The translations under genes and the position numbers were made by a program. The notes under the pieces were generated by a model. That model saw only the letters and a list, made by a program, of their open reading frames with translations, ran no database searches and was not told the DNA's origin. Shown here one piece after another: positions 8,453 through 17,462 of a DNA stretch of 64,000 nt. This DNA comes from Streptomyces sp. NBC_00102 (lineage in GTDB: Bacteria; Actinomycetota; Actinomycetes; Streptomycetales; Streptomycetaceae). The DNA lies in contig NZ_JAPEMC010000002.1 in NCBI RefSeq assembly GCF_026343115.1, forward strand, positions 719,324-783,323, written 5' to 3'. How positions within the stretch are numbered: the stretch's first letter is position 1; each line of letters begins with the position of its first letter.

Positions 8453-9462
8453 GCCGGGGTCCCGCCGCCGGGGCGGCCGAGACGGGCGAGCAGCCCGGTC
8501 AGCACGTCGGGGGAGAGGGTGAGGCTGTCGATGTGCGGCAGGTTCTCCGCCAGCCTGGTCGCCGCGAGGGCATGCAGGGTCGCGGCGTCGACCTCCGCGT
8601 GGACGCGCAGCCAGGCCGCCTGTGCGTCGGCCCGGGCGGCGCCCGTCTCCCGTACGGCCTCCGCTTCCGCCTTGGCCAGCCGTACCGCGCGGGACGCCTC
8701 CGCGCGGGCGCGGACCTCGTCGGCCGCGGCCTTCTCCTCCGCCTCGCGGCGGGCGTTGGTGCCGCGCTGGTCGACCAGCTGCTCCTCCCGGCGGGCGAGT
8801 TCGATCTGGCTGGCGAGCTCGTTCTCGGCGATGGCGCGTTCCCGCTCGACCGCCACCGCGCGGCGCTCGTAGGTGGCCCGGTCGGCCTCCTGCTGGATCT
8901 GCTCGCGGGCGGGGGTGCGCAGGGCGCGTTCCACCTCCGCCTCGGGGCGGATGGCCACGACCCTGGTCGCCACCACGTCGATCCCCGTCGCGGGCAGCCG
9001 CGGCTCGGCCGCGAGCCCGGCCGACACCCGCTCGCGCACCAGGGCCACGCCGTCCACCAGGGCGGTGGCCAGCGGAGTGCGCGCCAGGGCGTCCAGGGTG
9101 TGCTGCTGGGCGGTCTCGGTCAGCAGGGTCGCGATCTGTTCGAGCGGGGAACCGCGCCACACCCCGGTGTCCGGGTCCACGGAGAAGTCCAGCCGGGCCG
9201 CCGCCTGCGCGGGGTCGCTGACCCGGTAGGTGACGGTGGCCTGCACGGTCACGTCCTGGAAGTCGGCGGTACGGGCGTGGAACGCCATCGCCAGCTCCCG
9301 GTCGTCCACCGGCACCTCGGAGAGCGCGGCGCTCAGCGAGCGGTACCAGAAGCTCAGCCCGGGGCCGTCGTGGGTGAGCGTGCCGCGCTTGTGGTGACGG
9401 ATGTGGGCGGTGGGCGCGGAGCGCAGGTGGCGCCAACCGAACCGCCGGGTGATGTCGGCCAT
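8449..9462 (-). CDS. SPFH/band-7 domain protein
   Basis: 337 residues starting MADITRRFGWRHLR. The first half is an SPFH (stomatin/prohibitin/flotillin) domain: YRSLSAALSEVPVDDREL, TVQATVTYRVSDP, then the helical TETAQQHTLDALARTPLATA region. The second half is a long charged Ala/Glu/Arg coiled coil (about residues 175-300) with the flotillin-like EALRTPAREQIQQEAD pattern. No clear transmembrane segment is seen. Flotillin-like proteins assemble on membranes as scaffolds. Its stop overlaps the start of the NAD kinase-like gene by 4 bp. Confidence 0.85.
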   Translation of the reverse strand: MADITRRFGWRHLRSAPTAHIRHHKRGTLTHDGPGLSFWYRSLSAALSEVPVDDRELAMAFHARTADFQDVTVQATVTYRVSDPAQAAARLDFSVDPDTGVWRGSPLEQIATLLTETAQQHTLDALARTPLATALVDGVALVRERVSAGLAAEPRLPATGIDVVATRVVAIRPEAEVERALRTPAREQIQQEADRATYERRAVAVERERAIAENELASQIELARREEQLVDQRGTNARREAEEKAAADEVRARAEASRAVRLAKAEAEAVRETGAARADAQAAWLRVHAEVDAATLHALAATRLAENLPHIDSLTLSPDVLTGLLARLGRPGGGTPA

Positions 9463-9699
9463 GGGAACGACCCCTTCCGTTTCTCGTCACGTTGACGACA
9501 AGTAGGAAGGGTAGGGGTGGGGCGAGATATCGTCAAGAGGACGAAAAGAGGGGTTCCGGGGGCGCTCCGGGTGTGCCGGGTACGCGAACGGCCGGCGCCT
9601 TCGGTGGAAGTCGCCGGCCGTCGGGGTGCGCCGCCCCCGTCCCCACGGTGCGACGCGGGCGGGCCGTTCCCTCCGCTGGGATGGACGGCCCACGCTCGA

Positions 9700-10398
9700 T
9701 CAGGACTCGGTCGGAGGTACCTCCAGTCCGAGCCCCGGAAGGATGGCTTTCTCGGTGAAGCGCACGAGGTACTCCTCGTCCGCGTGCCGGCAGTCCAGCA
9801 ACGGCCGCACGCGCACCATGCCGAACAGCTGCGCCGCCACGTACTCGGCGGTCGGGCAGTCGGGGGCGATCTCGCCGCGTTCGCGGCCCCTGTGGACCAT
9901 GGCCTCGATCGCCGCGATCTCCGGCATCACCAGCGACTCGCGCATCGCGCAGAGCAGCTCCGGGCTCTGCAGGGCGGCGTGGCTCAGGGCGTGCACGAGT
10001 GAGGTGTCGAGGCCGGAACGGGCGCCGATCGCGCGTGCCGCCGCCAGCAGGTCGCCGGCCAGGGTGCCGGTGTCGATGTGGGCGAGCGACCCGCGCCGGG
10101 TGCTGTGGAGCGCCGCGACGACCAGCTCGGGCTTCGATCCCCACTGCCGGTAGAGCGTCGACTTGCCGCAGCGGGTCCGTGCGGCGACGCCCTCCATGGT
10201 GAGGGATTCGTATCCACTCTCGCGGAGCAGCTCCAGCACCGCCGCGTACAGCTCCTGAGCCCGCTCCGGTGTGATTTTCGACCTGGGTGACCGGGGTGAG
10301 GGTGTCACGGTCTCCCGCGCGCCGACGTCGTGCGACTCCCGGGTTTCCTGAGTTTCGCGAGTTTCTGGGGTGTTCCCCACGGAGTCCCGGGTCGGCAC
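9700..10398 (-). CDS. TetR-family regulator
   Basis: About 232 residues from the GTG at 10398, which has a very good ribosome binding site (AGGAGG about 6 nt upstream); the frame stays open further upstream through the operator region but lacks such a site. After a Thr/Glu/Arg-rich leader of about 45 residues comes the TetR HTH (RAQELYAAVLELLRESGYES, TMEGVAARTRCGKSTLYRQW). The C-terminal domain resembles the TetR_C_11-like type (GSLAHIDTGTLAGDLLAAAR). Divergent from the PAP2 gene across a 50-bp palindrome, so it probably represses itself and the PAP2/EamA pair. Confidence 0.9.
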   Translation of the reverse strand: MPTRDSVGNTPETRETQETRESHDVGARETVTPSPRSPRSKITPERAQELYAAVLELLRESGYESLTMEGVAARTRCGKSTLYRQWGSKPELVVAALHSTRRGSLAHIDTGTLAGDLLAAARAIGARSGLDTSLVHALSHAALQSPELLCAMRESLVMPEIAAIEAMVHRGRERGEIAPDCPTAEYVAAQLFGMVRVRPLLDCRHADEEYLVRFTEKAILPGLGLEVPPTES

Positions 10399-10433
10399 GG
10401 TTCGTTCCTCCTGGACTCGGCAGTAAAACGCTT

Positions 10434-10483
10434 CGATACGCCAGTGTACCGATACGTTTGCGTATCGGTACACTGGCGTATCG
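10434..10483. promoter_or_regulatory. 50-bp palindrome, candidate TetR operator
   Basis: Perfect 23-nt inverted repeat (10434-10456 and 10461-10483) around a TTTG centre, in the gap between the divergent TetR gene and the PAP2 gene. Each arm also contains two direct copies of CGATACG flanking CCAGTGTAC, so the site can be read as two nested half-site pairs, fitting binding of two TetR dimers. Lies 36 nt upstream of the TetR GTG. Confidence 0.75.
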
Positions 10484-10541
10484 ATTGGGTGTGGATTGGA
10501 CCATGCCCAGGTACCAACGCAACCGTAAGTAAGGGGCACGG

Positions 10542-11444
10542 GTGATGTACGCCCGCAGAACGCCTGTGGAACGGGAGCCGGACGCCTCGGCCCGCCCGCC
10601 CCTCGTCCGGGAGTTCCTGCTCGTCGTCGGACTCTTCGTCGTCTACAAGCTCGGCCGCCAGGCGGCCAACGGCCATGTCGACGAGGCCTTCCACAACGCC
10701 GGGCACGTCTGGAGCTTCGAACGCGCCCTCGGTCTGCCGGGAGAGGGCGATGTCCAGGGAGTCCTGCTGCACAGCGAGACCCTGATCCACCTGGCGAACA
10801 CCTACTACGCGGTGGTCCACTTCCCGGCCACCGTGCTCTTCCTGGTCTGGCTGTACTGGCGGCACCCCCACCACTACGTCTGGTCCCGCCGAATACTCGC
10901 GGCGCTCACAGGCGCCGCCCTCGCGCTCCACCTGCTCTTCCCGCTGGCACCGCCGCGCATGCTCGCCGCCGCGGGGCTGGTCGACACCGGCCAGGTGTAC
11001 GGACCCACGGTCTACGGCGCCACGCCCACCACCGACACCATGGCCAACCAGTTCGCCGCGATGCCCTCGCTGCACTTCGGCTGGGCCCTCATGGTGGCGA
11101 TCGGGCTCGTCGCCGCCGGCCGCTCCCGCTGGCGCTGGCTCTGGCTGGCACACCCGCTCGCCACCCTGCTGGTGATCGTCGGAACCGCCAACCACTACTG
11201 GCTCGACGCCCTGGTCGTATCGGCCCTCCTCGCACTCGCGCTGGCCGCGATCCCGCTGCACCGTCCCTCCCGCGCGGTACGGCTCCGAGGGGCATGGCCC
11301 TCCGCCACCCCGGCCGGATTCGCCCCCGCCACGATCCACCCGGCCTACGCCGCCGGGGTACCGGCCCAGGCCGGCGCCCCCGCGTTCGCCGTCAGTCCGT
11401 CCGCCTCGCAGCGGACCCTCACCGCACCCGGAGCCGGACGGTGA
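10542..11444 (+). CDS. PAP2-superfamily integral membrane protein (inositolphosphotransferase-like)
   Basis: About 300 residues with six or more membrane helices. PAP2-type motifs are present: PLAPPRML, then MPSLHFGWAL (PSxH) and GTANHYWLDAL (HxxxD). Actinobacterial proteins of this shape are annotated as PAP2 phosphatases or Aur1/Ipt1-like phosphotransferases acting on membrane lipids. A GTG at 10542 and an ATG at 10545 are both placed after AAGGGG, so either may start the protein. Its stop overlaps the start of the EamA-like gene by 4 bp, indicating an operon. Likely under control of the divergent TetR regulator. Confidence 0.85.
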   Translation: MMYARRTPVEREPDASARPPLVREFLLVVGLFVVYKLGRQAANGHVDEAFHNAGHVWSFERALGLPGEGDVQGVLLHSETLIHLANTYYAVVHFPATVLFLVWLYWRHPHHYVWSRRILAALTGAALALHLLFPLAPPRMLAAAGLVDTGQVYGPTVYGATPTTDTMANQFAAMPSLHFGWALMVAIGLVAAGRSRWRWLWLAHPLATLLVIVGTANHYWLDALVVSALLALALAAIPLHRPSRAVRLRGAWPSATPAGFAPATIHPAYAAGVPAQAGAPAFAVSPSASQRTLTAPGAGR

Positions 11445-12559
11445 ACGCCACGCTCGTCGCCATCCTCTTCTGCCTCGTCTCCGCCGTGGCCTACGCCACC
11501 GCCGCCGTGGCCCAGTCCCGCCTCGCCGGACGCACCGAACCCGGCACGGGCGGGCTCCGGCTGCTCGGACGCGGCGCCTGGTGGGCATCGGTCGGGCTCA
11601 ACGCGACCGGGGCCCTACTGCACGTCGCCGCCCTGAAGTACGGGCCGCTCACCCTGGTCCAGCCCCTCGGCGCGCTGACCCTGGTGGCGGCCGTGCCGCT
11701 CGGCGCCCGCACCGCGGGCCGCAAGGTCAGCGGCACCGAATGGCGGGGCACGGTCCTCACCCTCGTCGGACTGGCCGCACTGCTGGCGGCGGCGGGCGGC
11801 GCCGAACCGCACGAGACCCTCGGCCTCGGCGAAGCCCTCGCCGTCGGTGCGGTCACCCTCGCCGTGGTGTCCGGCCTCGGCCGCCCCGGCGCCCGCCCCG
11901 GCCTGCGGCACGCGGCGGCCTCCGGGATCACCTCCGGCGTCGCCTCCGCGCTGACCCAGACCCTGACGGTCGCCTTCACCGCCCACACCGCAGGCGCCCT
12001 GTTCACCCCGCGCACCGTCGTGGTGACCCTGCTGGTCGCCGCCTTCTCGATGGGCGGGCTGCTGTTCTCCCAGACCGCCTACCGCGACGGTCTGGGCGCA
12101 CCGCTCGCCGTGCTGACCCTCGCCAACCCGGTGGCGGCCGCCACGATCGGTATCGTCCTGCTCCGCGAACGTCTCCAGGGCGGTCCCCTCAGCCTGGTCC
12201 CGGCCGTCGTCGGCATCGCGCTCTCGGCGTACGGAGTGATCCTGCTCTGCAGGGCGCAGTCCCGGACACAGGCCGCGGCCGAGGCCCCGGCGCCCGCACC
12301 GGAACCTGTCTCGGACGATCCGGTACGTCCCCTGCCCGCGTCCGGACCCGTCCCCGAACCCGCGTCCGTGGTGCCCGCCACCGCCACCGCTCCCGTCGTC
12401 GTGCCGGGCCGCCACCCGGCCTCTCCGGTACCCGCCGCCGGGCACACGCGCCGCAGGGGCCGGTCGCTGCGCACGGTCATCGGGAGCCCGAGGAGTTCGA
12501 GGAGCCTGAAGCGAGCGGTGGCCGACAGCCCCGAACCCGTGACGGCATCCGGAAGCTGA
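11441..12559 (+). CDS. EamA/DMT-like multispan membrane protein
   Basis: 372 residues from the GTG at 11441, which overlaps the PAP2 stop (GTGA). Nine to ten hydrophobic segments arranged as two similar halves (for example LTLVQPLGALTLVAAVPLGA in the first and APLAVLTLANPVAAATIGIV in the second) identify a drug/metabolite-transporter (EamA-like, NIPA-like) fold. The C-terminal about 95 residues are a Pro/Ala/Arg-rich, presumably disordered cytoplasmic tail. The transported compound is unknown; coupling with the PAP2 gene suggests a shared membrane or lipid role. Confidence 0.8.
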   Translation: MNATLVAILFCLVSAVAYATAAVAQSRLAGRTEPGTGGLRLLGRGAWWASVGLNATGALLHVAALKYGPLTLVQPLGALTLVAAVPLGARTAGRKVSGTEWRGTVLTLVGLAALLAAAGGAEPHETLGLGEALAVGAVTLAVVSGLGRPGARPGLRHAAASGITSGVASALTQTLTVAFTAHTAGALFTPRTVVVTLLVAAFSMGGLLFSQTAYRDGLGAPLAVLTLANPVAAATIGIVLLRERLQGGPLSLVPAVVGIALSAYGVILLCRAQSRTQAAAEAPAPAPEPVSDDPVRPLPASGPVPEPASVVPATATAPVVVPGRHPASPVPAAGHTRRRGRSLRTVIGSPRSSRSLKRAVADSPEPVTASGS

Positions 12560-12638
12560 CCTGACCGGACCGGACCGAAGAGCGGCGCGAGATCCTCCAG
12601 GGCCCGGGACCGGTCAGGAAGCCCCGGGCCTCAGAGCC

Positions 12639-13382
12639 TCAGGTGCTGGTCATGACGGCGTGGTGGGCCAGGAGACGCTCGGCGCCGAGTTCGCGCGGGT
12701 AGACGGCTACCTTGCCGATGGCGCCCAGGAAGAAGGAACGCAGGCTCGCGGTGCCGATGCGCAGGGGGGACGGGGTGTCGCCCGGGACGATCGAGTAGTC
12801 GGCGAGCGCGTCCTGGTCGCGCAGCCTCCCGTCGCGGTAGATCTTCGTGTATCCGGTCGGGTAGGAGGATCCGGCGGGACTGGTGGTGATCACCAGGGCG
12901 TAGTGGATCCACTCCCCGGGATACAGGGTGTCCTGGAAGTAGGAACCGGCGCCCAGTCCCCCGGCAGGGTTGAAGGCGTATCCGGAGACGCGGTTGGCGC
13001 GGCCTTCGGTGTTGTCGGCGCTGTAGACGCGCGCCGTCCACTCGGCCTGGTTGACCGTGGCATAGGTGAGCTTCCCCAACCAGTGCACGTAACCGGTGCC
13101 CTCGCTCGCAGGGAACGTGAGGGTGTCGGGACGGAACCAGGCTTCCACCGTCAGCGCCCCGGTCGTCGACACGGACAGGGAACGGTCGTCGGGGACCTCG
13201 ACGTACTGGGCGGGGGTTCCGTCGAACAGGGTCGCGCTGTCGCCGTTGGGCAGATGGCTGTGGGACGGCGAGCCGTGGAACACGGCGCGCGGGCCGCCCG
13301 GGGACAGCTCCGAACCGGCGCCGCCCAGCCGGAGGTAGAGCACGGGGTCTTCGGCTTCGATCAGTTCGTCGTACGCGCTCAC
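12639..13382 (-). CDS. LamG (concanavalin A-like) domain protein
   Basis: 247 residues from the GTG at 13382, which has GGGAGG 5 nt upstream; the longer upstream frame has no such signal. The protein is essentially one LamG/laminin-G-like jelly roll: YLRLGGAGSEL, GSPSHSHLPNG, DRSLSVSTTGALTVEAWFRP, YPGEWIHYALVITTS, IYRDGRL and a closing LGAIGKVAVYPREL. No signal peptide is evident, so it may be intracellular, exported by a non-classical route, or phage/tail-derived. Convergent with the EamA-like gene. Ligand unknown. Confidence 0.8.
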   Translation of the reverse strand: MSAYDELIEAEDPVLYLRLGGAGSELSPGGPRAVFHGSPSHSHLPNGDSATLFDGTPAQYVEVPDDRSLSVSTTGALTVEAWFRPDTLTFPASEGTGYVHWLGKLTYATVNQAEWTARVYSADNTEGRANRVSGYAFNPAGGLGAGSYFQDTLYPGEWIHYALVITTSPAGSSYPTGYTKIYRDGRLRDQDALADYSIVPGDTPSPLRIGTASLRSFFLGAIGKVAVYPRELGAERLLAHHAVMTST

Positions 13383-13668
13383 ACGCGCCTCCCTGGGACT
13401 GCGTCGGCGGTCGGGCCGGTCCAGGTTAGGCCGGTCCGGGGCCTGTACGGGAGGGCGTGAGGGCCGCGAACGGACGGAGCCCCACGGCCCCGCACGCGGG
13501 CGTACGGACAGCGCGCGCTCGTCGCCGCCCCGCACGCCCCCGGGTCCTTCCTTCCGATCGTGCTGGAGCGAGGAGGGGGTAGGGGACGCGCCGGAAGCCA
13601 CTTCCCGATGTCTCCTCGGGCGGACGCCGACGCACCCCCGACCGACGGCGGGACTCCGACCCAGGTCC

Positions 13669-13860
13669 TCAGCGGGCTACCCGGAATCCGATGTTGCCGG
13701 TCGAGCTGTCGGGTGTGTTGGAGCTGCGTGCGCCGACACGGTAGCGGTTGCAGTAGGAGAGGTGGCACAGGTGGGAGCCGCCGCGCATCACCCGGGTCGT
13801 GCCGTCGGGGGGACCTGTGGGCGCGGTCCGGGGGCCGGTGGCGTGGAAGTCGGGGCCGCC
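13669..13860 (-). pseudogene. C-terminal remnant of a formylglycine-generating enzyme (SUMF1) gene
   Basis: On the minus strand, about 63 residues ending at TGA 13671-13669 read [17 protein letters not shown], then [36 protein letters not shown] and IGFRVAR. This is the C-terminal end of formylglycine-generating enzymes, including the conserved RVMRGGS and CNRYR parts that carry an active-site cysteine. The rest of the enzyme is missing: upstream in the same frame (13861-13939) the sequence [20 protein letters not shown] is unrelated to the family and there is no start codon before the PadR stop. Probably the scar of a recombination or IS event; the upstream piece may come from a transposase, which is only a guess. 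Confidence 0.7.
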
Positions 13861-13965
13861 GTCGGAACCGAGGTGTCCGGCGACGTATCCCCGCAGTTCG
13901 TCGTGTATCCGGTCAGCTTCCCACGGCGGGACAGTCCTTACCTACGCAGAAGTCCGGCCGGCGTA

Positions 13966-14514
13966 CTACGGAGTCCCGTCCGGCCCGTCGAGCCCCTCGA
14001 TCGCCCCCGCCAGCCAGGTGATCCAGAAGCTCTCCAGATCGATGCCACCGCGCAGCACGAGATGGCGCAGCCGGTCGTCCTGGGCCGTCCGCCGCTCCGG
14101 CGGGAAGTCCCGCTTCTCGATCTCCAAGTACTCCGCCAACTGCCGCCGGTGCAGCTCCATGTGGCGGCGCAGCTCCGCACCGAGCCCGGGCGCCCCGACG
14201 ACCGCGGCCGCCCGCATCCGCAACAGCAGCGGATCGCGGACGGGCCTCGGGTCCTCGGGGAGCGCCACCCAGGCCGCCAGCTCCTCGCGGCCCGCCGGCA
14301 GCACCTCGTACTCCTTCTTGCTGCCCCTCGCGGGCCGGCCGGGCAGCAGGGCCCTGATCCGCCCCGCCTGCTCCAGCCTGCCCAGCTCGCGGTAGATCTG
14401 CTGGTGCGTCGACGGCCAGAAGTAGCCGATCGACCGGTCGAACCGGCGGGTCAGTTCGAGCCCCGACGACGGCTTCTCCAGCAGAGCGGTGAGGATCGCG
14501 TGCGGCAGTGACAT
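13966..14514 (-). CDS. PadR-family transcriptional regulator
   Basis: About 182 residues from the ATG at 14514 (MSLPHAILTALLEKPSSGLE); an ATG three codons upstream (14523) is possible. The N-terminal winged helix (GYFWPSTHQQIYRELGRLEQ) and the C-terminal Vir_act_alpha_C-type helices (ELRRHMELHRRQLAEYLEIE) define PadR. It is divergent from nothing but lies just downstream of the FadH-type gene on the same strand with 48 bp between them, so the two may share a transcript. It is a candidate binder of the palindrome upstream of fadH. Confidence 0.88.
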   Translation of the reverse strand: MSLPHAILTALLEKPSSGLELTRRFDRSIGYFWPSTHQQIYRELGRLEQAGRIRALLPGRPARGSKKEYEVLPAGREELAAWVALPEDPRPVRDPLLLRMRAAAVVGAPGLGAELRRHMELHRRQLAEYLEIEKRDFPPERRTAQDDRLRHLVLRGGIDLESFWITWLAGAIEGLDGPDGTP

Positions 14515-14562
14515 GGGGTGCATCCTACGAACGCGGGCAGGGGGACCGGGCCCGGAGCGTGC

Positions 14563-16677
<2,115 letters not shown>

Positions 16678-16797
16678 TTACAGCGCCCGGGAGGGTCCCG
16701 CGAGACGTCCCCCGTACGGCGTAACAGGCCGCGCCCCCGCAGCGGCACCGGGCGACAGTGGAGCGGTACCCCGTCCTCCTCGTCCCCGGGAGTTCCC

Positions 16798-17331
16798 ATG
16801 GCCTGCCTCAATCGGCGTGACCTCGGCCTGCTCGTCCTGCGCGCCGGAACCGGCGCGGTCCTCGCCGCCCACGGCTCCCAGAAGCTCCTGGGCTGGTTCG
16901 GCGGTGGCGGGGTCGAGGGCACCACCGCCGCCATGGAAGCCATGGGCTTCCATCCCCCCAAGCACAGTGCGGTCGCTGCCGGGCTCGGCGAGGCGGGCGG
17001 CGGCGTGCTGCTCGCGGTCGGCCTCGCCACCCCGGCGGCCGGCGCCGCCGCGGCCGGAGCCATGGCGGGCGCGGTCGCGGTGCACGCGCCCGCCGGATTC
17101 TTCGCGCAGGGCGGCGGCTACGAGTACCCGGCGTTCCTCGGATTCGCCGCCGCCGCGATCGGCCTCGCCGGCGCCGGCCGCTACTCCCTCGACCACGCCA
17201 CCGGCCACGTGCTGGACAAGCCCTGGGTGGTCGCGCTGGCATTCCTCGGCAGCGCCGCGGCGGCAGCCGCCGTCGTCGGCAAGCGCGCGAAGGCGCAGGG
17301 TGCCGACGCCCCGGGGGCCGAGGCGGTCTGA
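16798..17331 (+). CDS. DoxX-family membrane protein
   Basis: 177 residues with four hydrophobic segments. The N-terminus (LNRRDLGLLVLRAGTGAVLA, AHGSQKLLGWF) is the DoxX signature, followed by GLGEAGGGVLLAVGLATPA and a Gly-rich periplasmic loop (FFAQGGGYEYPAFLG). DoxX proteins are quinone-linked or redox-stress-related membrane proteins; exact role unknown. The ATG at 16798 follows GGGAGTTCCC. Divergent from fadH, sharing a 219-bp intergenic region with the palindrome at 16632. Confidence 0.85.
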   Translation: MACLNRRDLGLLVLRAGTGAVLAAHGSQKLLGWFGGGGVEGTTAAMEAMGFHPPKHSAVAAGLGEAGGGVLLAVGLATPAAGAAAAGAMAGAVAVHAPAGFFAQGGGYEYPAFLGFAAAAIGLAGAGRYSLDHATGHVLDKPWVVALAFLGSAAAAAAVVGKRAKAQGADAPGAEAV

Positions 17332-17392
17332 AGGCCGGGGTTCGAGCCCGGCCTTCGCCCGGCGCCGGACGGACCCGGCCGGGCGCCGGGCG
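17331..17392. terminator. Two consecutive hairpins between convergent genes
   Basis: First hairpin: AAGGCCGGG (17331-17339) pairs with CCCGGCCTT (17347-17355). Second: an 11-bp perfect stem (17356-17366 with 17382-17392). They lie directly after the DoxX stop and before the convergent sialidase stop, so they most likely terminate transcription from both sides. Confidence 0.65.
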
Positions 17393-17462
17393 ACAACGAT
17401 CGTTGCGTACCTGACCGTGGGCGTCAGCGAGCGTCAACGGCGGTCGCTGACGCACCGCCGGG

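Noticed and set aside
7484..9490. 668-codon minus-strand frame covering two genes
   Set aside because: Its first half is the shadow of the SPFH gene in another frame; only the part from the GTG at 8452 encodes a recognisable protein.
17331..17355. Sequence GGTTCGAGCCC resembling a tRNA T-arm
   Set aside because: No anticodon arm, D-arm or acceptor partner is present nearby; the segment is a simple hairpin after the DoxX gene.
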